DNA of 64,000 nt. Source: Diploptera punctata. Its lineage: Eukaryota > Arthropoda > Insecta > Blattodea > Blaberidae. Of the stretch, positions 1 to 10,440 are shown in pieces. How positions within the stretch are numbered: the stretch's first letter is position 1; the number at the start of each line of letters is the position of its first letter. The position numbers and the translations under genes were made by a program. The notes beneath the pieces are model-generated. The model searched no databases and was not told the DNA's origin. It saw only the letters and a program-made list of their open reading frames with translations. The stretch is from positions 496,001 through 560,000 of the forward strand of contig JASPKZ010003416.1 of NCBI GenBank assembly GCA_030220185.1, given 5' to 3'.

Positions 1-1354
1 ATATATAAAGAAGGTGAATGGCCCGAAGAATTGACTGAGACAGTTAATACCAAAACCGAAGAAAAACAATGCAAAGAAATGTATGGAGTTCAGGACTATC
101 AGCTTGATATCACACTCTGCAAAGATTCTCCTGCGAATACTGAATCGACGAGTACGTTTTACGATGGAAAGCGAATTGGTAGAAGAACAGTTTGGCTTCA
201 GGAAGGGAAAGGGTACGAGAGATGCAATTGGATTGATCCAAACAATAGGAGAAAGATATATAGAAAAAAGATAAAGGAGTTTATGCAGTATTTGTTGACC
301 TGGAAAAGGCCTTTGGCAGAGTAAATTGGAATAAACTCCTTAAGATCTTGAAGAAAATTGGCGTGAACTGGAAGGAGAGGAGGCTCATAAGTAGTCTTTA
401 TATGAAACAGCGAATAAAAGTGAAGATAGGAGAAGAAATGTCAGAGGGAAGAGAAATTGGAAGGGGGTAAGGCAAGGATGTCCTCTATCACCTACTCTTT
501 TCAACATCTACCTGGAAGACCTAATGAAGAACTGCTTCAGCAATACGGGAGGCGTAAACATGGGAGGAAGAAGAATAAAGTGCATAAGATTTGCTGATGA
601 TATGGCTTTGCTAGCAGAAGATGCAATGACACTGAGGAACATGCTGATGGAGCTAAATGATAAGTGCGAGGATTATGGGATGAAGATAAATATAAATAAG
701 ATGAAAGCCATGATTATAGGAAAGAAACCAAGGAAGATAAAACATGAGGATTAAAGATGAGGCCATTGAGCAAGTGGAGAGCTTCAAATACTTGGGTTGT
801 ACTATCAGTAGTAACATGAACTGCGGTCAAGAAGTAAAGCAGAGGATAGCAATGGCAAAAGAAGCTTTTAACAAGAAGAGAAGCATTTTCTGCGGACCTT
901 TGGCAAAATAATTACTAGAAGAGGCTAGTGAAGTGCTTTGTGTGGAGTGTAGCATTGTATTGTGCAGAGACTTTGACATTACGACGGAATGAGGAAAAGC
1001 GACTGGAAGCTTTTGAGATGTGGATATGGAGAAGAATGGAACGTATAAAATGGACAGACAAAGTAAGAAATAAAGATGTGCTAGACAGAGTGGGTGAAAG
1101 AAGAACAACGCTGGAACTCATAAAGAAGAGGAAAAGAAATTGGATTGGCCACTTGCTAAGAAGAAACTACCTGCTGAAAGATGCCCTAGAAGGAATGGTC
1201 AACGGAAAGAAAGTTAGAGGCAGAAAAGAGACAATATTAAAATAAATGATTTGTATGCAGATACAAAAAAGGAAAGCTGAGTTAAGGGAAGAATGGAGAA
1301 TGCTGTGTTTGCAGTGAAAGACCTGCTCTTGAGCAGAACACTATAAATGAATGA
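1..1354 (+). mobile_element. LINE-A non-LTR retrotransposon, RT and C-terminal part, broken
   Basis: Reverse transcriptase fragments read through several frameshifts and stops. In order: EFRTISLI near 85, EQFGFRKGKGTRDAIG near 190-235, VDLEKAFGRVNW near 290-330, GVRQGCPLSPTLFNIYLED near 463-520, FADDMALLAED near 590-620 (the catalytic YADD-type box), FKYLGCTISS near 785, then a C-terminal region with RRMERIKW and NWIGHLLRRN. The left end runs off the window, so the endonuclease domain is not seen. The 3' end has the conserved block TGCAGTGAAAGACCTGC (from 1310) and a short (AATG)n tail, with no poly(A). At least three reading-frame breaks make this a dead copy. A second copy lies at 41862-42806. 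Confidence 0.9.
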
Positions 1355-1544
1355 ATTTCCATAATATAGTACTGTTTTATATAGGCGTATTCTTGTGCGT
1401 AGTTGTACCATGGAAGGTTTCATAATTTTATTAATTATTCCCATTGTTTTATTGTACGTATGGATTATACCAGTGATATCTAATTAATCGAAAAAATATA
1501 ATTTGTACCCAACATAAGAAAAATTATTTACTCTTTCACACAAT

Positions 1545-1665
1545 TTCTACTAGATGTCTCATTGAAGCTATATACTAACCACATGTCACTCGTTGACATA
1601 TGTTGGTAAATAATAACTAAATTAGCTTGGTTAAGAAACATTCGCTAGGGAGCACCCGTGTCCCC
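1545..1665 (+). repeat. SINE S4, partial body
   Basis: This matches, in opposite orientation, the S4 body at 34490-34735. Shared words are ACCACATGTCACTCGTTGA and GGGAGCACCCGTGT. The tRNA-like head is absent. Assigned only by comparison within the window. Confidence 0.5.
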
Positions 1666-1956
1666 ATGTGAGACGTATGAGGTATATACATACATGCTTT
1701 CACACAACTTATTCTTTAAACAAATTTTACTTAAGAATAATATTAAAACCAAAAAAAGGATATATTTATATACAGATTTTTCAATGTTTACACATATTTC
1801 TGTGCCTAAAGTTTTATTGTCCTTCTCCACTCGTCCCTATCCATCCACGTCCTCCTGTGTTCTTGTTCTCATTCCAGTTTTTATTTCTTGCATCCAAGCA
1901 TAAACAAAATAGCATTTAATAAGTTAGATATTTCACAATATCTCCTTGTAGAAACT

Positions 1957-2150
1957 GAATTCCAAGATGCGATATGTCTATAGGGCCCTTGGTTTATCAG
2001 CGGGTAGCTGATTTCACATCCACATGTGCCATTTACAGAGCGAACGATCATCCAGCCAGTGTATGAATAACATGTGATCAGCATTTCGAGTCCATTAGAA
2101 CTTTTTTTCTTTTTTACACCTGGAGCCAATACTTATTGTAGCGGTCATCA
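1957..2150 (-). repeat. SINE S2, body only
   Basis: Shares the S2 core seen elsewhere on this strand: TCACATCCACATGTG, GATCATCCAGCCAGT and ACATGTGATCAGCAT. No tRNA-like head is visible, so it is truncated or diverged. Confidence 0.6.
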
Positions 2151-2704
2151 TAGTAGTAGATGAAACGAAATGAAATGTGGATGAATATGTAAAAGTAGTG
2201 GAATGTAGTTTTTGGCAGAGGAAAATGTGATAGAGATGATGTGTGGCACCGGTCCCGTGCTAGTCGAAATTCCATGAGAAAATTTCTTCACCCAAAATAG
2301 AGCATGTCCCGTAGATCTTCACCAAAATGTTATGTCATAGATTTTGTTTCCATGGCCCTTGGTCTATTATTCGACTACTGGCCTCATATTCGCCGGTTCC
2401 AGGTTGAGAGAACTACTGTTGCTAGGGAACCGGCTACTTTAAAATCAGCTTCGTGGAAATTGAAAGTTATAGCCCTTTTTCGAGGGAGCTCTTAAGTTAT
2501 ATATTAGACCAGTTTCTTCAATAGTAACATTGACACAGTGTAACAATAAAAACTGTTTGTTACCCTCTGTTGGGGACAATGACAGTAAATGGGTTATGGA
2601 ATTTTGTTGCTGAATTTAAATTTTCCAATCGTGGCTAAAAAGTCTTAACCCCTGATTACATTATTTGTTTTCTTTCTTTATATTTTATTTTAACACTTAA
2701 AGTC
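2151..2704. other. no gene seen; diverged repeat-like DNA
   Basis: The short open frame near 2304-2495 resembles nothing I know. Words such as GATGAAACGAAATGAAATG recall the tract at 35520-35815, so part may be an old SINE-like repeat. Nothing else stands out. Confidence 0.4.
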
Positions 2705-3052
2705 CCTTGCCATAGCTGAGCGGTCTAAGGCGTCAAACCTTGGTGCAGGGATACGGGACTTGAGGTGGTCCGAGTCCCCATGAGGAATAAATTTCTTTAT
2801 GGTATTGCGGACAGTATGGGACCGGTTTCCACCCAGCATCGCGAGGAATTTCAGTTACTACATACTATAAGTAACAGCTTCAAGTTGAGAAAATAAGTTA
2901 TAACTGCTGCGGGATTCAATATGCTGACCACATGTCACTCCTATACTGTCTGGATGATCATCCACCTCTGTGATTAACACACATGGATAAGAGACCAGCA
3001 GGCTGTATAGGTCATGGACCTTCTATGTCAATCATGCCAAGGTTTTTTTAAA
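2705..3052 (+). mobile_element. SINE S2, near full length
   Basis: The head reads CCATAGCTGAGCGGTCTAAG, a strong RNA polymerase III A box of the tRNA-Leu/Ser type. A B-box-like GGTCCGAGTCCCC follows about 50 nt later. The body holds ATGCTGACCACATGTCACTC, GGATGATCATCCACCTCTG and GACCTTCTATGTC, which recur inverted at 8652, 25683, 29518 and 38565. It is a tRNA-derived SINE by structure. I infer polymerase III transcription from the boxes only. Confidence 0.8.
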
Positions 3053-3429
3053 CACTTACAAAATGAATGAGTCTATATATCTGCATCAACCATTTTGAAA
3101 AGTAATTTGTCAGCTTCATGAGTTCTGAAAACAAGTTTAAAAGATTGAACGTTTGTCAACATGTTGGTACCTAATCAAATTTCACCTTACAGGATGTAAG
3201 TTTCCTCTCTGCTTTGAGCACCGAAATACTCACATCCTGGTTTAAAATAATACAGGACTTAAATTGAGTTGCAAAGAAAATGCAACTATATTTACACCTA
3301 GCAAATCTTAAATTAGTAAACATAGACTCAACTCTGTAAATGCATTCTATTAAACTGCAGAGACTCTTGTCACTTGAACTTCTCTCAAAAAAATTAAAAC
3401 AAAAATATATAAAACGGCTGTTCTTTCAA
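3053..3429. other. no gene seen
   Basis: AT-rich sequence with no convincing reading frame and no match to the repeat families defined in this window. Confidence 0.4.
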
Positions 3430-3800
3430 TTATATGGATATAGAATGTAACATTTTACTTTAAGGGACGACAGATGATTACGAATACTTGAGAATAAATT
3501 TATTAGGAAAAATTTTGAACCAAAGAGAGTTGAACATACAGATGAATAACAAAAACTGCTTTACAGTGGACTACATGAATTTTAATGAGAAACTAGATGT
3601 AATAAGAACAGTTAATTCTCTTAGACTGCGATTGGAGGTATGTAGCAGGAATGGGGAATGAAAGCAGAGGGAAAACGCCCAGTAGATATCCCAATAATTA
3701 GATGGGAGAATAACATTAATCATGATTTGAGGGAGATGAATTTTACAGGAAAGAAATAGCTAGGGATAAAGATGTATGGAGTCAGTAAGTAAGTAAGTTA
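3430..3800 (+). mobile_element. LINE-B 3' fragment
   Basis: A diverged copy of the most abundant LINE 3' end here. It has the words for the C-terminal motif (GGGAAAACGCCCAGTAG, then GGGAGAATAACATTAATCAT) and ends in a (GTAA)n tail near 3785. Frames are broken throughout. Confidence 0.75.
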
Positions 3801-3901
3801 GTTAAAATTGTATAAAATAATAAATCAAATTCTGACTTAAACAGGTGATTAATGTTAGGCCCCTAGTATCAGTGATTTAACTACGTACATTCTATGGCCC
3901 C

Positions 3902-4500
3902 ATGCAAGAAAACGCCCAATGTTCCCTTATAATTTTAGGTAACAAACTTATAAACCAAGTTCAGAATTTTAATTATTTGGGATGTCATTTAGGCAATGAC
4001 AGAAATTTAGATAAACACACTAAAATACAACGATTCAATTATCTATGTGGCACAATTAAACGCATCTTATTGAATAAGACTAGAAAAGAAACTATTTTGA
4101 AGTTTTACAAAGTATTGGCAGTTCCATCTCTTATCTATGGATGTGAAACCTGGACATTAACAAAGGCAGATAGGAAACAAATAGAGGCTGCTGAAATGAA
4201 CATGTTGAGAGCAATAGAAGGATACCAAAGGACCGATAAAAAGAAAAACGAAGATATAAGAACAGAACTTAATATATATTTAATCTCTGTGAAAGAATAA
4301 AATATTATCAAAATGCTTATCTTCAGCACGTATTACGAATGAATGAGCACCGCTTACCAAGAATAATGTATAATTATAAACCAAAAGGGAGAAGAATATT
4401 GGGAAGACCATTGAAGAGATGGAAAGACCAATTCGACCTATAATGAGATCGGAATAGGCCATAGGGCTTAATCCTTGTTGTTGTTGATGATGATGAACTT
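3902..4500 (+). mobile_element. LINE-E C-terminal region
   Basis: An open stretch of 132 codons begins at 3902 with NFNYLGCHLGND, followed by SLIYGCETWTLTKADRKQIEAAEMN, split here as SLIYGCETWTL and TKADRKQIEAAEMN. This is the usual RT C-terminal region of insect LINEs. After a stop near 4300, other frames give RLPRIMYNYKPKGRR and LGRPLKRWKDQF. The end is rich in GTT and GAT triplets (4470-4495). A 5'-truncated, inactive copy; a relative lies inverted at 48190-48800. Confidence 0.8.
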
Positions 4501-4995
4501 ATAAATAGACTTCACTATAGCTTATCTATTAATGACGTTTAAAAAGGTGCATAAAAAATAGACGAATTCATCATCATCATCTTTAAGGTATGGGCTGCGC
4601 AATATGCTACATGTCGTCCTTCCAACGCGTTGTTTCGTCCTTCCTACGTTATACAATAATCTACACAATAAGACTATAAAATGAGTTTTAAAAAATACTA
4701 ACCCATAAATTGGCAGAAACACCATTTTACATGCGAAAACAAGAACTGTAAGTTATTAGATAATTAATAATGCATGCCGTTCCAATGTGACTTAAACGCT
4801 TGAATGGGAACATTTTTACTTTGTAACAGAAGTCTACTGATTAAGAATTAACATAGAGATTTTCTAGCCTATGTGTGGACGTCTATTTTGTAGCAAAGAA
4901 ATTAAATTTGCATTTTACATATAATTGCTTCATTACATATTTATTTACATGTTTCACCAATGTTGGTTACATATTTATGTACATATTTCTTAATT
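4501..4995. other. no gene seen
   Basis: AT-rich tract without a supported gene or a recognised repeat. A short (CAT)n run sits near 4568-4582. Confidence 0.4.
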
Positions 4996-5008
4996 AGGTA
5001 TTACGTAA

Positions 5009-5419
5009 CCCCTCAGGGGTCCTCATCTAGGGGATATGTGGATGGCGACCACAAGGTGCCCAAGCTGTGCAAAACATTTCTTCCACTTACTTGTGTTTTG
5101 CACTCTTTTAACTTTACTATCTAACCTCTCTTGGTTAACTTGTTTTTTCGACCCCAAAGCTATTAGGGCATCCGAGGGCTAGGGAGTCCTTCCTTTTTTT
5201 CCATTTCGTCTTTCCTTTATTTTCTTTTCTTCTCCAGAAAAGCCTGACCAGAGGCTATAAGATGGCAGCCCCATCACTGGTCTTGCCTTCCTTTGGCCAG
5301 CAACCAATCGAAGGGACTATTATTATGCTTTCAAGTCTTATACGAGAATTTCCCATAAGGGAAAATTTTCTATAGGATCGTAACAGGCCTTGGCCTAATA
5401 CTTGGAAGGAAGAAGAAGA
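5009..5419 (+). mobile_element. non-autonomous retroelement with a LINE-C 3' tail
   Basis: Bounded by a perfect 13-bp target-site duplication, AGGTATTACGTAA at 4996-5008 and 5420-5432. The last 60 bp (5360-5419) match almost base for base the end of LINE-C at 61653-61712, including GGATCGTAACAGGCC and the GAAGAAGAAG tail. The first 350 bp are pyrimidine-rich and unrelated to LINE-C coding sequence. I see no convincing A or B box, so it may be a SINE with a non-tRNA head or an internally deleted LINE. The long exact duplication shows that it moved by target-primed insertion. Confidence 0.8.
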
Positions 5420-5615
5420 AGGTATTACGTAAAATCCGGGCCCTAGTTAACACTGTAACATTATTGTGTGATTTGACATAAATATAGGCCTAAATAATTT
5501 CTATTGTTCTTTTTTAGCCTATTTATTTTATTAAAAGTATTAAATCATTTATAAACCAGTTTATTTTATAGGATAGGCCTACATTGTCAATTTAAGGATT
5601 AAAATAGTTTTAAAA

Positions 5616-6001
5616 ACAAATAAGTACATTTTGGCAACGGAAATGGATTTTATACGAAGGGCCGCAAGAATTTCAAGAAGAGAAAAAATTAGGAATTCAG
5701 TTATAAGGGAGAATATGAAGATTGAAGACACTATTTTAGATTATATTAAAACTCAGCAATTAAGATGGTACGGACATGTCCAGCGAATGGAAGAGGATCG
5801 ACTACCAAAATCTGTTTTGGAATGGAAACCTGAGGGAAGACGAAGCAGAGGAAGACCTAAAACCTCCTGGAGTCAGGGAATATGTTTATATATGAAGGAG
5901 AAACATCTACAACCAGGAGATTGGATGGACCGACAAAATTGGCTATTAGGAATAGGACGATGTCAAAGACATTAATCAACCGATGATCTATCTATCTATC
6001 T
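5616..6001 (+). mobile_element. LINE-F 5'-truncated copy with target-site duplication
   Basis: One open frame (5631-5975) encodes the C-terminus of an RT: LRWYGHVQRMEEDRLPKSV, then EGRRSRGRPKTSW. It is preceded and followed by AAATAGTTTTAAAA (5602-5615 and 6002-6015), a 14-bp target-site duplication. The 3' end is a (GATCTATC)-type tetranucleotide tail rather than poly(A). It lacks the RT core, so it cannot move itself. A relative lies at 43570-43956. Confidence 0.85.
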
Positions 6002-6080
6002 AAATAGTTTTAAAATCTAATGTCAAAGACATTAATCAACCGATGATCTATCTATCTATCTAAATAGTTTTAAAATCTAA
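5961..6080 (+). repeat. perfect 60-bp tandem duplication
   Basis: Bases 5961-6020 and 6021-6080 are identical. The unit begins TGTCAAAGACATTAATC and includes the LINE-F 3' tail plus the right copy of its target-site duplication. The duplication therefore happened after the LINE insertion. Confidence 0.95.
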
Positions 6081-6419
6081 ATAGTTTTATCACATTAAAA
6101 ACTATTATACTAATTAAGGCAAAAATGAAAGTAAATTGTACACAATATTACATGTACTTTATGGGCTTCAAACTACCTAGATATTAAAAATAACAGGTTG
6201 ATTGGTTGCTAATGACTTCTTAGGATATTGATGTTTTTTTTTACCCCAGTGAAAAGTATCCAGATTTTCATCCTTCTTGGAAAGTTAGCCATGTTTGTAA
6301 TCCTCTTTTTATTATCCAAACGTACCACTAGGAGGTGGGATACTACAGGCAACAAGCTAATATATTTGAAAATTAGGAAAGTACGCGTAACTAATCCACC
6401 GATACTTTCGAACCTGGAT
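6081..6419. other. no gene seen
   Basis: The open frame at 6228-6479 has no family features and overlaps the LINE-B start, so I do not call it. Otherwise plain AT-rich DNA. Confidence 0.4.
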
Positions 6420-6735
6420 ATTATTCTCCTACCTCATTCTTGGCCTGCATTCAGAGCGCTTTCCATCTGGTTTTCTTGAATGAAGTTTCTGTGTCTTTCT
6501 TTCGTTCACCATTCCTGCCACATATCCTGCCTATCGCAGTCTACTAGACTTAACTGTTCTTATATGTTTCCCATAAGTACCACATAGCTCAAGTTACTCG
6601 TTGTAGTCTTCTCCACTCACGTATCTGTCTTTTATCTTACCTTAGTACTAAAATTTTCTTAAGAATTTTTTTCTCAAATACTCATAATCTTTTCTTCTCC
6701 TTAAAGTAAGTGACTATGTTTCGCATTCATATAAT
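6420..6735 (-). mobile_element. LINE-B fragment
   Basis: Read on the minus strand it follows the LINE-B order: start of the GxPRMRWENN coding words, then the block CGATAGGCAGGATATGTGGC, then the segment for ENKVLRKIFG, then GAAACATAGTCACTTAC upstream. Diverged and frame-broken. Confidence 0.7.
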
Positions 6736-6740
6736 TGAAA

Positions 6741-6779
<39 letters not shown>
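6736..6779. repeat. (TA)n microsatellite, Tc1 target
   Basis: An uninterrupted TA run. The Tc1-type element is inserted in it, and the run resumes at 8289. Confidence 0.95.
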
Positions 6780-6782
<3 letters not shown>

Positions 6783-6928
6783 TGCTCAAAAAAAATTAGG
6801 GGATATTGTAGAATAACCTATTAAGACTACGTTTTTAGGAACAGTATTAGATGCAATCACTTTCTATTACTCCAAAAGAATGTCAACAAGAGTTTGAAGT
6901 CATTACGTAACCTCTGTACCACACCAGA
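6780..6928 (+). repeat. left terminal inverted repeat of the Tc1-type element
   Basis: Pairs with 8141-8288 over about 148 bp. The two arms agree over most positions and end internally at CCACACCAGA. Differences such as CATTACGTAACCTC against GTTACGTAGCCTC show that the arms have drifted apart since insertion or in the source copy. Confidence 0.93.
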
Positions 6929-6998
6929 TGTCAAAGAGATCCTGATTAGGAATACGGCAAACAAACAAAGCAACATTAGCATGGGTGAAAATGTTTCT

Positions 6999-8027
6999 TT
7001 AGTATGGTGTATGGTCTCCTCGAACGGCCAGCACTGCCTCACACCTGTATGACATTGATGCAATGAGGTTAGCAATGAGTTCTTGGGGAATACGTGGCCA
7101 CTCTTCCATAAGAGCAATGTGCAGCTCTGGAACAGTTGTGGGAGGTGCTGGTCTGCCTGCAATGCACCTGCCTAATGCATCCCACACATGCTCAATCGGA
7201 TTTAAGTCCGGGGAGGAAGCTGGCCATTGCATACGCTCGATACCCTCCACTTCCAGCATGTCGTCCACCAAGCCAGCTCTGTGGGATCGTGCATTATCGT
7301 CCATAAAAAGAAAAGAATCACCTATGGCATCAGCATAAGGCACGACAAAAGGTCGGAGAATCTCATCTCTATACTTTACCGCAGTCAAAGTACCACCTTG
7401 GATAACGTAGAGGTCCGTACGTCCACCACTACTGACTCCTGCCTACACCATCAATCCACCGCCACCATATGGGGATCTTTCACGTACAAAAGCTGGATTG
7501 TTTGTGTCCCTTTTTCTCTCCAGATGAATACACGCCGACTATCACATTCCATGTTGAATCGCGACTCATCAGAAAAAAGAACTGATCTCCATTCGGCATG
7601 CCTCCACCCACGATGTTCCTCCGCCCAGTTTCTGCGATCTCTACGGTGTTGTGGAGTTAACCTGGTACACACCATGGGCCTACGGGCATAGAGACCACTT
7701 CCATGCAGTCGATTAGGGACAGTTTGAGTTGACACCCTGCGTCCTGTTGCTGTTTGAAGTGTATTTCGCAGTTGACTTGCATTCAGCTGTCTATTCCGAC
7801 GGGCTGTTAACAAGAGGTAACGGTCATCCCTTGCTGTTGTTGCCCTTGGTCGACCTTGTCCGGCTCTTCTGTGAACAGTATGTTCTTTGAAAATGATTCC
7901 AAAGACTGGAAATCACGCTTTGAGACACCCCAATGGCTTGTGCCACCTCTTGTTGTGTCTGTCCAGCTTCCATCCTTCCTATGGCCCTCCAAGCCATTGG
8001 TTCAGGTAAATCACGTTGTCGAGGCAT
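6999..8027 (-). pseudogene. Tc1-like transposase (DD34E), frameshifted
   Basis: The likely start at 8027 gives MPRQRDLPEPMAWRAIGRM, followed by a helix-turn-helix (QQEVAQAIGVSQSVISSLW) for inverted-repeat binding. The frame shifts near 7830-7860 into a stretch with QGRPRATTARDDR, then VLFSDESRF (first catalytic Asp) and DPHMVAVD. It shifts back near 7450 to give FLFMDDNARSHRA (second Asp) and SPDLNPIEHVWDALG (catalytic Glu). I count 34 residues between the second Asp and the Glu, the DD34E spacing of Tc1. The total of about 340 codons fits the family. All three catalytic residues survive, but two frameshifts prevent a full product. It ends at 6999, just inside the left inverted repeat. Confidence 0.93.
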
Positions 8028-8140
8028 CACTGTCCCTAAGGCAAGGCATTCACTAACTGAAAACTGGACTGGATTTAAAAACAGCAACAAAACATTCACC
8101 CCCACACCACCCTTTCACATCAACAGTACAGACACTGCCC

Positions 8141-8288
8141 TCTGGTGTGATACCGAGGCTACGTAACAACTTCAAACTCTTATTTACATTATCTTGGAGT
8201 AATAGAAAGTGATTGCATCTAATACTATTCCAAAAAACATAGTCTTAATAGGTTATTCTACAATATCCCCTAATTTTTTTGAGCAGTG
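8141..8288 (-). repeat. right terminal inverted repeat of the Tc1-type element
   Basis: Reverse complement of 6780-6928 with scattered differences. The terminal 60 bp differ from the left arm mainly by the length of the A run and by a few substitutions. Confidence 0.93.
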
Positions 8289-8299
8289 TATATATATAT

Positions 8300-8480
8300 A
8301 TACTCCGTATAGAGACAGAGCGAAATTGGGATGATACCGGGTCCGTGTAATGAATAATAGCATGATTACTAGAGTTCAACCTATGTTTAATTACCTTCTG
8401 TATTTCATTCCTATTCGTAATTATGGTTTCTAGGTAATTGAATTCTGCCACTTCTTCAGAATGTGTTAACTTTCTATTTC
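8300..8480 (-). mobile_element. LINE-B fragment, RT C-terminal part
   Basis: On the minus strand it reads VAEFNYLETIITNRNEIQK and then KHRLNSSN, the segment after the FADD box in this LINE family. It may be the upstream part of the copy at 6420-6735, split by the Tc1 insertion, because both have the same orientation. Confidence 0.65.
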
Positions 8481-8651
8481 AAATACATAATGTATTTCTT
8501 GAGTGTGACCATATATTTAATTGTTTTTTATATATACTTCCAGCCTAAGTTTCTTAGTGTTGTGTTAGCTTTTAATATTTCCTCGCAATATCCTATTAAT
8601 ACTATATCATCATTAAAATACCAACAGGGAATAACTAACTAACTAACTCTA

Positions 8652-9036
8652 GAAGGTCATTGGCTACCACCCGGCTGCTGGAATCACATCCACATGTGTG
8701 TTAATCACAGAGGTTAACGTTCATCATCTAGCATAGGGGTAACATGTGAACAGCATGTCAGGTCCCCTAGCCATTATAGCTGGTTTTCTCAACTTGGAGT
8801 CTCTACTTAATGTAGCTCCTCAAATTTCTTACTTCCCATCTTCTTCTTCTACTCTCCAGGGGTTCGGCAATACTTCCTACTCCGGTTTCAATATATGTCT
8901 GACCATATTTTTCTTGATCTTCCCGGACGTATCGTCCCATTCTGAGAAAATTTCTTCCCTCATGGGGGCTCGAACAAGTGCAAGTCCCGTAGCTCTGCGT
9001 CAAGGTCTTAAACCACTCGGCTACGTCGTGGGGCAC
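8652..9036 (-). mobile_element. SINE S2, near full length
   Basis: The minus-strand head near 9034 reads GCCCCACGACGTAGCCGAG, an A-box-like start. A B-box-like segment (GGGACTTGCACTTGTTCGAG) follows. The body carries the S2 core (ACATCCACATGTGTGTTAATC, CAGCATGTCAGGTCCCC). The B box is degenerate. Confidence 0.75.
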
Positions 9037-9601
9037 TAACAGAAGATATAAAGATGAATATTTGGTGTCATAAGGGCTGAGAAAGGAGAATGGTGGAAGT
9101 TTCGAAACGAGGAGCTCCGTAATTTATATCGTTGCTCTAATATTGTCAGATTTGTTGAATTTAATAGTTTGACATGAGCAGCTACAAATACTTTTAAAAT
9201 TTGTATTAAGAAACATACGCGTAAAATAGTAAAATAATAGCAAGGGGTTGTGATGCAGCGGAATGGTGTTTCGGTTCTTTTAGGAATGTCTGGAATCATC
9301 GCCTTATTTCTGAGCTAGAGAGGCACCATCCAGAAATTGTTTTAATTTCAAAACACTTCAAAATGTTCTACTAACCAAACAAAATTGTGATCAGGCGATC
9401 TATTATTGAAAACCCATTAGATTACAGGTATAGTAGGCTATATAAAATACCTGTGCGGCGCGGCGGCCAGTTTTATTACGGAGGTAGCCGATATTTACAA
9501 AACATATAATTATATCCATAGTTTTTTTCTGTTGTTCGCGTCGCGTATATATTTTCAACAGCTTAAGAAGAAAACAAAATACATTGCAGCTAATTTCAAT
9601 T
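9037..9601. other. no gene seen
   Basis: AT-rich, with a local GC-rich spot near 9460 (GGCGCGGCGGCC). No frame or known repeat is supported. Confidence 0.4.
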
Positions 9602-9614
9602 TATCATAAGTAAT

Positions 9615-9703
9615 GCCACGAGTGATTTCCAAATTATCGATAAATTCACGACTCACGAAGCGAAGAGTGAATTTATCTAGAGAATTTGGAAATCAAGAGT
9701 GGC
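9615..9703. repeat. large imperfect hairpin at the R1 start
   Basis: GCCACGAGTGATTTCCAAATT pairs with AATTTGGAAATCAAGAGTGGC (each arm shown here is the 5' or 3' end of the stem), and the stem continues with GATAAATTCAC/GTGAATTTATC around a loop ACTCACGAAGCGAAGA. The same hairpin is present at 49451-49538, and half of it at 28510-28580. Confidence 0.9.
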
Positions 9704-10138
9704 ATTTGTTAGGACTATTTAACGAATAAAATTAATAAAATTATTATTTAAATATAGTTATTTTAAAATATTTATATATTTAATGTAAACGGCGATGTTT
9801 GAAAACAAGTGAGAAACGTTTGTTGTTTCATCTGTCCATCACTGCAACCAAATCATATTATTTTTTGCCAAAGGACCGCAATATTGTAAGAATGCACCCT
9901 AGTGGAAAACAATGAAACACATCAAACTGTTTATTAATTAATTTCTGATGTCCTATGATGTAAATATGACAATTATATTTGTCTGGAACGTTAATTCCTG
10001 GGAAATTATACGTTTAAAAAGTACAAATAGTGGTTTCTTTTTATTGTGGTATAATCAATTGCTATAAATGGTTTTCTATTATAACCCGCAAATAGTATAT
10101 GCTTACATTCGTGCACTATATATATGTATGTAAGCACA

Positions 10139-10150
10139 TACTATAAATAA

Positions 10151-10199
<49 letters not shown>

Positions 10200-10248
10200 A
10201 TGAAAAAAAAATGAATGCTTGAGTAGGGATTTGAACCCGAGTCTCTAA

Positions 10249-10292
<44 letters not shown>

Positions 10293-10440
10293 ATATATTT
10301 TTGACATTTGGCAATGAAGGCAAATATGATATGAAAAGAAATAAGAATGCTTGAGTCGGGATTTGAACTCGAGTCTCGAGTTCAAACCCCGACTCAAGCA
10401 TTCTTTTTTCTTTTCATATCATATATATATATATATATAT
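10139..10440. repeat. (TA)n with tRNA-like palindrome
   Basis: Three (TA)n runs separate copies of a short tRNA-3'-half-like unit. The unit at 10325-10427 is a near-perfect palindrome centred on CTCGAGTCTCGAG, with arms containing GAATGCTTGAGTCGGG and TTTGAACTC, whose reverse strand is B-box-like GTTCAAATCCC. A single unit in inverted orientation lies at 10198-10250. Confidence 0.88.

Larger units (their letters stand above)
6780..8288. mobile_element. complete Tc1-type DNA transposon, 1509 bp
   Basis: Begins CACTGCTCAAAAAAA and ends with its inverse (TTTTTTTGAGCAGTG), flanked on both sides by the TA dinucleotide required by the Tc1/mariner superfamily. It has long inverted repeats of about 148 bp and carries a single transposase gene on the minus strand, now broken by frameshifts. 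Both ends are intact, so it could in principle still be a substrate for a related transposase; that is inference. Confidence 0.95.

Noticed and set aside
31..324. 97-codon open frame at the window start
   Set aside because: Only its first residues fit the LINE-A frame; most of it is out of frame with the reverse transcriptase motifs, which lie in the 83-274 frame.
7063..7691. Plus-strand open frames in the Tc1 element
   Set aside because: They are antisense shadows of the transposase, which has the helix-turn-helix and DD34E motifs on the minus strand.
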